From an uncultured Synergistales bacterium (lineage in GTDB: Bacteria; Synergistota; Synergistia; Synergistales; Aminobacteriaceae), in NCBI GenBank assembly GCA_937957815.1, contig CALFXN010000402.1, positions 1-6,399 of the forward strand: a stretch of 6,399 nt of DNA, given 5' to 3'. The translations under genes were made by a program, and so were the position numbers. The notes below the pieces were generated by a model, which was not told the origin of the DNA, did not search any database, and saw nothing but the letters and a program-made list of their open reading frames with translations. Shown one piece after another: positions 1-5,675 of the stretch (positions within the stretch are counted from its first letter, which is position 1; every line of letters starts with the position of its first letter).

Positions 1-579
1 GAAACGGGCGGCGGCGTGGTTCCGCTTCCGTTCGGAGGTGTCGCGGTCGGGTCGCATACGGCGTACGTCACGCTCGACGTCCGCGTGATCAACGCACAGA
101 CGGGAGAGGTCACGATGGTCGCTCGCGAACGGGGGGCGGCGAACCAGACAATGGGAGGCGTCGCGTACAACTGGGCGGTCTTCGGAACCGGCAAAACCGG
201 CGGCATTCTCGGGGCGGCGACGTACAAGGCCGTTCAGAACGTCGTTCAGAAGCTTCGGGGAATCGCGGCGGCGAGCGGGGCGGGCTCGGCTTCGTTCAAC
301 GTGATCGAGGCCGGCGCGAGGGTCCTCATCGACGTCGGCGAAACGAACGGCGGCGCGAAGCTCGGACAGTATTACGCGGTCTTCCGCGAGGGGGATGTCG
401 TCAAGGGGCTCAAGGGAGAGATTCTCGACGTCGAAAAGATCTACACGGCGCTTCTCGTCATCCGCGAGGCAAAGCCGAAGTATTCCGTCTGCGAGATCGT
501 GAGGGGAGCCACGGTCCGCCGCGGAGACAAGGTAGAGCCGTATTTCGGGAAACCGGACGCGCTGAAACTCGGGAAGTAA
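1..579 (+). CDS. CsgG-family outer-membrane assembly protein, C-terminal part (5' end outside window)
   Basis: The reading frame is open from the first base, so the gene begins upstream. The GTG at 16 is an internal Val codon, not a supported start. The last 192 residues are visible. The first ~85 fit the C-terminal half of the CsgG/HfaB family: a beta strand of the 'V-T-L-D-V-R-V-I-N-A-Q-T-G-E-V' type, a Gly-rich middle, then an Ala-rich helix ending in 'VVQKL'. Known CsgG proteins are lipoproteins that form outer-membrane secretion channels for curli or holdfast components. After a short Gly/Ala/Ser linker (~residues 86-95) comes an ~85-residue beta-rich tail with 'GETNGGAKLGQYYAVF' and 'GATVRRGDKVEPY'. 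It resembles the C-terminal domain of flagellar assembly protein FlgT, a resemblance judged by eye. The stop is 26 nt before the next gene, so the two are probably co-transcribed. The exported substrate cannot be named, and no lipobox can be checked because the N-terminus is missing. Confidence 0.75.
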   Translation, partial: ETGGGVVPLPFGGVAVGSHTAYVTLDVRVINAQTGEVTMVARERGAANQTMGGVAYNWAVFGTGKTGGILGAATYKAVQNVVQKLRGIAAASGAGSASFNVIEAGARVLIDVGETNGGAKLGQYYAVFREGDVVKGLKGEILDVEKIYTALLVIREAKPKYSVCEIVRGATVRRGDKVEPYFGKPDALKLGK

Positions 580-605
580 CGATAACCGAAGGAGGGAGAC
601 GCCTC

Positions 606-1451
606 ATGGATATCCGGATCCGACACACGTTTTTCTGTGTTCTGACGGGACTCTTTCTGCTCGTCGCGACGGGAAGCCTGTACGCGGCGGCCATTCCGAC
701 CGGCAAGACGATCGCGGTCGTCATCTACGAATCGACGCGCGACCTGTACACTCCCGGGAAGGGAATCGGAGCGGCTGAGTCGATCGTGAAACGGGAACTC
801 CTCGCGAGCGGATACCCCGTAGTCAACGAGGCTCAGCTCGAGAAGATCAAACGAAGCAAGGCGGCCGCAATGGCTCTTCAGGGAAACGCGGAAGCCATCA
901 TGCAGCTCGGAAAATCCTACAACGTAAAGATCCTGCTCCGCGGACAGGCGTCGATGCACGAGCCGAGGCTCAACGAATTCCAGCTCTACACGGCGACGGC
1001 GAACATTTCGGTGCAGGCGTACTCGACGGCGAACGGGAAATACATTTTCTCCGACACGGTCATGGCCAAAGAGGTCGGCTACACGCCCGACGAGGCCCGT
1101 GAAAAGGCGCTCGCAGCCGCGGCGCAGACGATGGCCCGGAACATCATCAGCGGCGAAGGAAGCGCGGGAGGCGTCGGTTCTGACTCCGGTCCCGTCGGCC
1201 CGGCCGGGGCGATCAGGCTCGTCGTGACCGGGATATCGTCGTTTTCGCAGGCAAACGAAATTCTCTCGGCCGTTCAGCACACATCCCGCGTCTCAGAGGC
1301 CAGGATGACGGGCTACGAGGGCGGAACGGCGACGATCGAACTCAAGAGCCTCGACTCGCCGAAGACCTTCGCGGGGCTTCTCTCGAGAACCGGACTCCAG
1401 ATCCGGATACAGGGGATCTCGGCGAACACAGTCACCGCGGAGGCATACTAG
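606..1451 (+). CDS. Exported envelope protein with CsgG/TolB-N-like domain and unassigned C-terminal domain
   Basis: This 281-residue protein starts at an ATG preceded by AAGGAGGG at about 589-596. The N-terminus is a signal peptide: basic residues (R4, R6, H7), a hydrophobic core at 9-22, and a probable signal peptidase I site after about A27-A29. The only Cys (C11) lies inside the hydrophobic core and has no lipobox, so it is probably periplasmic and not a lipoprotein. Residues ~34-181 follow the pattern of the CsgG/TolB-N/FlgT-middle fold: an 'IAVVIYES' strand, 'ELLASGYPVVNEAQLEKI', 'LGKSYNVKILLRGQ', a 'QAYSTANGKYIF' strand, then an Ala-rich helix. A Gly/Ser/Pro linker (183-201) leads to an ~78-residue alpha/beta domain (203-280) that I do not recognise. 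It sits between a CsgG-like gene and a GGDEF gene, with a 13-nt gap to the latter. An accessory factor for the CsgG-like pore or a related envelope structure is an inference. The exact family is unknown. Confidence 0.8.
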   Translation: MDIRIRHTFFCVLTGLFLLVATGSLYAAAIPTGKTIAVVIYESTRDLYTPGKGIGAAESIVKRELLASGYPVVNEAQLEKIKRSKAAAMALQGNAEAIMQLGKSYNVKILLRGQASMHEPRLNEFQLYTATANISVQAYSTANGKYIFSDTVMAKEVGYTPDEAREKALAAAAQTMARNIISGEGSAGGVGSDSGPVGPAGAIRLVVTGISSFSQANEILSAVQHTSRVSEARMTGYEGGTATIELKSLDSPKTFAGLLSRTGLQIRIQGISANTVTAEAY

Positions 1452-1456
1452 GAGGG
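1450..1456 (+). promoter_or_regulatory. Shine-Dalgarno overlapping the upstream stop codon
   Basis: The sequence AGGAGGG starts inside the TAG stop (1449-1451) of the exported-protein gene and lies 8 nt before the ATG of the GGDEF gene at 1465. Ribosomes terminating upstream would therefore sit on the next initiation site. This supports co-transcription and translational coupling of the two genes. Confidence 0.7.
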
Positions 1457-1464
1457 TTCGCGGA

Positions 1465-2088
1465 ATGACCGACGCCGCCGGCAAGACCAACGAGGAGCTC
1501 CTGAAGGAACTTGAAGCTCTCCGGAAGCGCATTTTCGAACTGGAAACGCTCGAAGGGCAGCACCGGAAGCTGCACGAGCAGATCGGCGGCATCCAGGAAG
1601 ATCTCTTCAGGACCGCCACAACGGACCAGCTGACAGGCGTACTCAACCGGCAGTATTTCGAGGATATCCTTGGCCGGGAGATCCTGAAGGTGCGACGCTA
1701 CGATACCATTGTTTCCGTCCTGCTCCTCGATCTCGACGGGTTCGAGAAGATCAACCGGAAGTACGGCTACGCCGCGGGCGACAGCCTTCTCAAGCTCGTC
1801 GCGCGGATCATCGGCGGGTATATCCGGACGTCGGATTCCCTCGCTCGGTGGGACGGGGACAGTTTCGCGATTCTCGCGCCCGTCGATGGGGAGCATTCGA
1901 TGCAGCTCGCGGAGAAGCTCAAGGATCTCATCGCGGAACACGAAGTCCCCGCGGCCTGCAATTTGCGATCGAGCGTCGGCGTGACGCAGATCGAAGCCGA
2001 CGACACCGTGGAGACTGCGATGGGGCGCGTGACCGACGCGCTGATCAAGGCGAAGCTCCGCGGCAAGGACACGACGGATATTCTGTAA
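1465..2088 (+). CDS. GGDEF-domain protein with degenerate active site, likely c-di-GMP receptor or weak cyclase
   Basis: This is a 207-residue soluble protein with no membrane segment or signal peptide, so it should act in the cytoplasm. Residues ~8-45 are charged heptad-like sequence (probable coiled coil), which could dimerise the protein. The GGDEF domain follows from 'TTDQLTGVLNR' (52-62). The metal-binding Asp of 'DLDGFEKIN' is D89. The guanine-contacting positions are N97 and D106 ('YGYAAGD', where the family usually has a His in place of the second Tyr). The signature motif, normally GGDEF/GGEEF, is D130-G-D-S-F134: the first Gly is Asp, and the fourth-position acidic residue used in metal coordination is Ser. 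The product-inhibition motif RxxD is intact as R121-T-S-D124 and sits exactly five residues before the signature. By family knowledge, a degenerate A-site with an intact I-site suggests c-di-GMP binding rather than synthesis, though residual cyclase activity cannot be excluded. It is the last gene of the plus-strand block and is followed by a strong terminator. Confidence 0.9.
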   Translation: MTDAAGKTNEELLKELEALRKRIFELETLEGQHRKLHEQIGGIQEDLFRTATTDQLTGVLNRQYFEDILGREILKVRRYDTIVSVLLLDLDGFEKINRKYGYAAGDSLLKLVARIIGGYIRTSDSLARWDGDSFAILAPVDGEHSMQLAEKLKDLIAEHEVPAACNLRSSVGVTQIEADDTVETAMGRVTDALIKAKLRGKDTTDIL

Positions 2089-2131
2089 AAAAACGAAGGG
2101 GGCCCCGTACAATCGAGGCCCCCTTCGTTTT
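2087..2131. terminator. Bidirectional Rho-independent terminator between convergent genes
   Basis: A 15-bp perfect inverted repeat (2090-2104 pairs with 2117-2131) has a 12-nt loop (2105-2116) and a core of GGGGGCC/GGCCCCC. In the plus direction the stem ends in TTTT and is followed by a pyrimidine-rich run. In the minus direction the A-run at 2087-2093 gives seven U residues. It follows the GGDEF stop codon (2086-2088) directly and lies 13 nt past the stop of livF on the other strand, so it serves both transcripts. Confidence 0.93.
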
Positions 2132-2144
2132 CCGTTTCTCCGTA

Positions 2145-2894
2145 CTAGGCTTTTTTCGCGGAACGGGCGGCGCCCGTTCCGAGGTAGGCGGCGGTGACCT
2201 CCGGATTCACGAGGAGGTCTTTCGCGTCTCCCTCGAGAACGACGCGTCCAGTCTGGAGGACGTACCCCCGGTGCGACAGCAGCAGCGCCTGACGGGCGTT
2301 CTGCTCCACGAGAAGGATCGTGACCTTCTCATCGTTGATCCGCCGGAGCTCTCTGAAGATATCCTTGATGATGATCGGCGCGAGTCCGAGCGACGGCTCG
2401 TCGAGCAGCAGGAGACGGGGCCGCGACATGAGCGCCCGCGCGATGGCGAGCATCTGCTGTTCCCCGCCGGAGAGCGTCCCCGCGTATTGCGACGAGCGCT
2501 CCCTGAGGCGCGGGAAGAGCGTGTAGACCCACTCGAGGTCCTCTCCGATCTTCGAGCGGTCCGTGCGAGGGAACGCCCCCATCGTGAGGTTCTCGACGAC
2601 CGTGAGCGGCGCGAAGATCCGCCGTCCTTCAGGAACGAGAGAAACCCCCTGCCGGACAACCTGGTAGTTGCGCCTTTCGAGTGGCGCTCCCTGTATCCTG
2701 ATATCTCCGGCCTCCCGGGAAACCTGTCCGATGATCGCGTTCATGAGCGTCGACTTCCCCGCTCCGTTCGAGCCGATGACGCAGACGATTTCCCCCTCGT
2801 ACACCTTCAGGGCGACACCCCGGAGCGCCGCGATGGCCCCGTAGCTCACCTTCAGGTCCGTGACCTCGAGGAGCGGTGTGCGTTCTTCCGTCAT
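2145..2894 (-). CDS. livF: Branched-chain amino acid ABC transporter ATP-binding protein LivF
   Basis: This 249-residue ATPase is one of the two nucleotide-binding subunits of a Liv/HAAT importer, acting on the cytoplasmic face of the LivH/LivM channel. Visible motifs are Walker A GSNGAGKST (41-49), the LivF-typical 'VPEGRRIF' in the Q-loop region (87-94), signature LSGGEQQ (141-147), Walker B LLLLDEP (161-167) with catalytic E166, 'SLGLAP' (168-173), and 'VEQNA' (196-200). In the last motif Gln replaces the usual switch His, as is normal for LivF. The length matches the family (~235-250). The ATG overlaps the livG stop as ATGA (4 nt) and is preceded by GGAGG with 7-nt spacing. It is the last gene of the operon, followed by the bidirectional terminator. 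Substrate specificity is set by the binding protein, so leucine/isoleucine/valine is a family-level assignment; relatives also carry urea or other small amino acids and amides. Confidence 0.95.
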   Translation of the reverse strand: MTEERTPLLEVTDLKVSYGAIAALRGVALKVYEGEIVCVIGSNGAGKSTLMNAIIGQVSREAGDIRIQGAPLERRNYQVVRQGVSLVPEGRRIFAPLTVVENLTMGAFPRTDRSKIGEDLEWVYTLFPRLRERSSQYAGTLSGGEQQMLAIARALMSRPRLLLLDEPSLGLAPIIIKDIFRELRRINDEKVTILLVEQNARQALLLSHRGYVLQTGRVVLEGDAKDLLVNPEVTAAYLGTGAARSAKKA

Positions 2895-3667
2895 GCCGTT
2901 TCCTCCTCATCCCCGAGATAGGCCTTCAGAACCTCCGGCTGTCGCTGGATCTCTTCCGGACCGCCTTCGGCGATCTTCGCGCCGAAGTTCATGCAGACGA
3001 TGTGCGGGCATATTTCCATCACGAGGTCCATGTGATGCTCGATCACGATGATCGTCAGCCCGAAGTCGCGGTGAATGCCCGTTATGAGGTCGTTGAGCGC
3101 GAAGACCTCTTCGGGATTCATTCCCGCCGCCGGTTCGTCGAGCAGCAGGAGCTTCGGGGCGAGCGAGAGCGCGCGGGCGATTTCGAGCCGTCGCTGGTAG
3201 CCGTAGGGAAGCGTTCCCGCGTCCTGAAGCGCCCGGTCCGCGAGTCCGACCCGATCGAGAAGCTCCATGCTCCGCTCGCGGATCTTCCGCTCGGTCCCGC
3301 GTCGCAGACAGAGGTGCGTGACCCCCTCCCAGAAGGCGTACGGGAAGCCGTTCTGCGCCGCCGTCATGACGTTTTCGAGGACCGTCGAGCGCTGGAAGAG
3401 ACGCAGGTTCTGGAACGTCCGCGCGATGCCCCTGCGGATGACTTCGTAGGCTCTGAGCGGTGTGATGTCGACGCCGTCGAACACGATGTTCCCCTGATCG
3501 GGGTCGTAGACGCCCGTGATCAGGTTGAATACGGTCGTTTTGCCGGCGCCGTTCGGACCGATGAGTCCCATGAGTTCGCCCGGCTCCACCGAGAACGAGA
3601 TCGCGTCGACCGCCCGGACGCCTCCGAATGTCTTCGTGATGTTCGCGAGTTCGATGATCGCTGCCAT
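2891..3667 (-). CDS. livG: Branched-chain amino acid ABC transporter ATP-binding protein LivG
   Basis: This is the second ATPase of the importer, 258 residues long. Motifs in order are Walker [10 protein letters not shown] (37-45), Q-loop 'ARTFQN' with Q86, the LivG-type signature LPYGYQRR (153-160, in place of canonical LSGGQ), Walker B LLLLDEP (173-179), the LivG hallmark 'AAGMNPEE' (180-187), and the switch His in 'VIEHHMD' (H211). All catalytic elements are present. LivG normally pairs with LivF to form a heterodimeric ATPase. The ATG is preceded by GGAGGG at 7-nt spacing and shares one base with the livM stop (TGATG). Its own stop overlaps the livF start. These overlaps point to translationally coupled, roughly stoichiometric synthesis. 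Confidence 0.95.
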   Translation of the reverse strand: MAAIIELANITKTFGGVRAVDAISFSVEPGELMGLIGPNGAGKTTVFNLITGVYDPDQGNIVFDGVDITPLRAYEVIRRGIARTFQNLRLFQRSTVLENVMTAAQNGFPYAFWEGVTHLCLRRGTERKIRERSMELLDRVGLADRALQDAGTLPYGYQRRLEIARALSLAPKLLLLDEPAAGMNPEEVFALNDLITGIHRDFGLTIIVIEHHMDLVMEICPHIVCMNFGAKIAEGGPEEIQRQPEVLKAYLGDEEETA

Positions 3668-4518
3668 CAGGAATCCCTCCGTACGAGCCGCCGGAAGAAC
3701 GACGGAAGTTCGCGGTTGCCGAGGATGCCCTCGGGCCTCAGGACCATGATGACGACGAGGACGGCGCCGTAGATGAGCATCCGGTACTGGGAGATCGGAC
3801 GGAACAGCTCCGTGACGAGCGTGATGACGACCGTTCCGATCAGGGTTCCGCTCATGGATCCCAATCCGCCGAAGACGACGACCGCCGTCAGCTCCGTGGA
3901 TTTCATCATGTCGAACATGACGGGCTGGATGAACGAGAGAAAGCCGCCGAGAAGCGCTCCGGCGACTCCGCAGTAGAACGCCGAGATCACGAGCGCGAGG
4001 ACGCGGATGTTCGCCGTGTTGAAGCCGAGGAGCGACGCGGCGATGTAGTCATCGCGGCATGCCTTGCACGCGCGTCCGTACCGGCTGTTGATGAAGTTGA
4101 ACATGAAGAGCGTCAGGATCAGAAAGGCTCCGACGGCCACCGGAAGCGTCGTGTACGGGTCGATCCCGGGGTAGCCGCGCGCGCCTCGCGTGACGGACTG
4201 CCAGTTCTCGAGGATCAGGCGGATCGCCTCGCCGAGTCCGAGCGACGCGATGGCGAAGTAGTCGCCCATGAGTTTGAGCGTCGGCACTCCGATGAAGTAC
4301 GCGACGATCATCGCCATGACTCCCCCGGCTACGATCGCCGGGAACCAGTGGACCGAGTACTGAACGGTCAGGATCGCGGTCGTGTACGCGCCGAGGGCCA
4401 TGTATGCCGCGTGTCCGAGCGAGAACACTCCCGTGAAGCCCGTGAGAAGCGAGACGCCGATTCCCGCGATCGCGTTGATGCAGAGCAGGATGATGATTCC
4501 TTCGGTATATCCGGACAT
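3667..4518 (-). CDS. livM: Branched-chain amino acid ABC transporter permease LivM
   Basis: This inner-membrane permease has several hydrophobic helices starting at '[19 protein letters not shown]'. It carries LivM hallmarks: '[16 protein letters not shown]' near the N-terminus, the cytoplasmic EAA-like coupling loop '[20 protein letters not shown]', and '[13 protein letters not shown]' followed by 'LRPEGILG' near the C-terminus. I chose the ATG at 4518 (283 aa). It has AGGGTGA five nt upstream, whereas the GTG at 4527 (286 aa) lies inside that Shine-Dalgarno. The GTG also has an AAGG six nt upstream, so the longer form remains possible. The N-terminal difference is only Met-Ile-Pro. The start lies 10 nt (or 1 nt for GTG) after the livH stop. 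LivM pairs with LivH to form the transmembrane pathway. Family identity is clear; the substrate is not readable from the permease. Confidence 0.93.
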   Translation of the reverse strand: MSGYTEGIIILLCINAIAGIGVSLLTGFTGVFSLGHAAYMALGAYTTAILTVQYSVHWFPAIVAGGVMAMIVAYFIGVPTLKLMGDYFAIASLGLGEAIRLILENWQSVTRGARGYPGIDPYTTLPVAVGAFLILTLFMFNFINSRYGRACKACRDDYIAASLLGFNTANIRVLALVISAFYCGVAGALLGGFLSFIQPVMFDMMKSTELTAVVVFGGLGSMSGTLIGTVVITLVTELFRPISQYRMLIYGAVLVVIMVLRPEGILGNRELPSFFRRLVRRDS

Positions 4519-4528
4519 GGGGATCACC

Positions 4529-5410
4529 CTAGACCTTTTCGCTGACGTTCTTGCCGAAGAGTCCCGACGGCTTCACGAGCAGCGTGATGACGAGGAGCGA
4601 AAAGACGACGAGATCCCTCAGCTGGCTCGAGATGAAACCGGCCGTGAGCATCTCTGCGAGTCCGAGGATGATGCTCCCCACGACCGCTCCCGGAAGGCTT
4701 CCGAGACCGCCGATGACGGCCGCGACGAACGCCTTGATCGTGATGCCTCCGAGCTGCGGATACAGCGTGTAGCGCACGGAGAGGAAGATGCCGCCGACGG
4801 CCGCCAGCGCGCCCGCGACGAAGAAGACGATCGAGACGAGAAGATTCACGTTGACTCCCATGAGTCCCGCGGTCCTGAGGTCGTATGCGGCCGCGCGGAT
4901 CGCGAGGCCCCATTTCGTGCGGAGCAGGAAGATCTGGAGCGCTCCGAGGAAGACGACCGAGGCGACGAGCGACAGAAGATCGAACGCGCTGGTCGTCGCG
5001 AGGCCGAAGAGGCTGACGGGGCTCGTCGGAATGACCGGGGGCAGCGCCCGGAAACGGCCTCCGACGAAGATGACGAAGAGGTTTTCGATGACGATGCTCA
5101 TGCCCATGGAGGCGATGAGGAGATAGAGCGTGACGTTCGTGCGTTCCCGTATCGGTTTGTACGCGAGGCGTTCCGTCATGACCGCGACGATTCCCGCCCC
5201 AACGAGGGACATCGCGCTCGCGATCCAGATGTTCGCTCCGAGCGCCTTCAGCGCTGCGTAACACGCATATCCTCCGACCACGAGAAATCCTCCGTGGGCG
5301 AAGTTGGAAAAGAGCAGTATCGAATAGACCAGACTGTAACCAACCGCTATCAGTGCATAGACAGACCCCAGAGACAATCCGTTGATGACCTGCTGCAGAA
5401 ATGTTTCCAA
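4529..5410 (-). CDS. livH: Branched-chain amino acid ABC transporter permease LivH (TTG start)
   Basis: This is the second inner-membrane permease, 293 residues from the proposed start. Conserved features are the N-terminal 'ETFLQQVINGLSLGSVYAL', the 'SNFAHGGFLVVGGYA' segment, the EAA-like loop 'GLAIRAAAYDLRTAGLMGVN' and 'VIGGLGSLPGAVVGS' followed by 'LVKPSGLFG'. The frame stays open far upstream, to 5716, which would overlap the binding-protein gene, but that extension has no Liv similarity. I place the start at the TTG at 5410 because AAAGAGGTGA ends 8 nt before it and typical LivH proteins begin 'M-E-x-F-x-Q-x-x-x-N-G-L'. The ATG at 5434 has no Shine-Dalgarno, and the GTG at 5422 is inside the proposed one. 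LivH forms the channel with LivM. It begins a tightly packed livHMGF run, separated from the binding-protein gene by 265 nt. Confidence 0.92.
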   Translation of the reverse strand: METFLQQVINGLSLGSVYALIAVGYSLVYSILLFSNFAHGGFLVVGGYACYAALKALGANIWIASAMSLVGAGIVAVMTERLAYKPIRERTNVTLYLLIASMGMSIVIENLFVIFVGGRFRALPPVIPTSPVSLFGLATTSAFDLLSLVASVVFLGALQIFLLRTKWGLAIRAAAYDLRTAGLMGVNVNLLVSIVFFVAGALAAVGGIFLSVRYTLYPQLGGITIKAFVAAVIGGLGSLPGAVVGSIILGLAEMLTAGFISSQLRDLVVFSLLVITLLVKPSGLFGKNVSEKV

Positions 5411-5428
5411 CCCGTGGCTCACCTCTTT
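5411..5428 (-). promoter_or_regulatory. Strong Shine-Dalgarno that decides the livH TTG start
   Basis: On the minus strand AAAGAGGTGA (5428-5419) matches nine of ten bases of the anti-16S complement AAGGAGGTGA. It is followed by an 8-nt spacer and then TTG at 5410. The candidate GTG at 5422 lies inside this site, and the region upstream of the ATG at 5434 has no purine-rich ribosome-binding sequence. Confidence 0.75.
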
Positions 5429-5464
5429 CTTCATGCTGTGTTCGATTCTGAGACGTATCTCGTG

Positions 5465-5482
5465 GAACGGAAAAGAACGGAA
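5465..5482. repeat. Tandem 8-bp direct repeat GAACGGAA with 10-nt period
   Basis: GAACGGAA occurs at 5465-5472 and again at 5475-5482, so the two copies are offset by one helical turn. It lies in the non-coding leader about 55-72 nt upstream of the livH start. It could be a paired operator half-site or a chance purine-rich repeat. The two 8-mers match exactly, but no regulator is recognised. Confidence 0.25.
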
Positions 5483-5565
5483 CAGCTCTTTCAAACGCTG
5501 CGGTCGTACAGACGGAGAAAAACACACTTCCATTGCTTCCGGAGCCGGGCGGCACACGGGAGTCG

Positions 5566-5604
5566 ATAAAAGAGCGAGCGACGGACCGAACGGTCCGCCG
5601 CTCG
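5566..5604 (-). terminator. Hairpin with U-rich tail between binding-protein gene and livH (terminator or attenuator)
   Basis: A 13-bp stem is formed by 5592-5604 pairing with 5575-5587, with a 4-nt loop (GUUC in the minus-strand RNA). One pair, 5598 with 5581, is G-U in the minus-strand RNA but would be an A-C mismatch in a plus-strand RNA, so the structure favours the minus transcript. The stem is followed by CUCUUUUAU, a modest U-tract. It lies about 70 nt past the stop of the binding-protein gene. It may end most of that transcript, leaving the abundant binding protein expressed above the membrane genes as in known liv operons, or it may act as an attenuator. The short U-tract makes incomplete termination plausible. 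Confidence 0.6.
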
Positions 5605-5628
5605 GCTTGAAGACACCCGACCGGGGTG

Positions 5629-5637
5629 ATTGTATCA
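5629..5637 (-). promoter_or_regulatory. Candidate extended -10 promoter for livHMGF
   Basis: On the minus strand TGATACAAT gives a TGn extension plus the hexamer TACAAT (5 of 6 to TATAAT) at 5634-5629. It lies in the more AT-rich part of the intergenic region. No good -35 box is found at 16-18 nt; a TTGATT exists but is 24 nt away. A transcript starting near 5622 would run straight into the 5566-5604 hairpin, leaving a leader of about 210 nt before livH. Confidence 0.35.
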
Positions 5638-5675
5638 CTAATTCGTTCGTGACGAAGGAATCAATTCCGTTTTTT

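Noticed and set aside
16..18. GTG at position 16 as the start of the CsgG-like gene
   Set aside because: The frame stays open to base 1 and the residues after it are mid-domain CsgG sequence, so this is an internal Val codon of a gene cut by the window edge.
441..1280. 279-codon minus-strand open frame opposite the exported-protein gene
   Set aside because: Its composition is Arg-rich shadow sequence. The plus-strand frame has a signal peptide, a ribosome-binding site and a domain structure.
1848..2921. 357-codon plus-strand open frame spanning the GGDEF 3' end and antisense to livF
   Set aside because: It runs through a strong terminator and two real genes on different strands or frames. 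The protein is low-complexity, Arg/Asp/Glu-rich and without motifs.
2876..3772. 298-codon plus-strand open frame antisense to livG
   Set aside because: It is a shadow of livG, which has every ABC ATPase motif. The antisense protein shows no family features.
4382..5569. 395-codon plus-strand open frame antisense to livH and the start of livM
   Set aside because: It is rich in Arg/Asp/Glu, as expected from the reverse complement of GC-rich hydrophobic permease codons. It has no recognisable domain or Shine-Dalgarno, and the minus-strand permeases are unambiguous.
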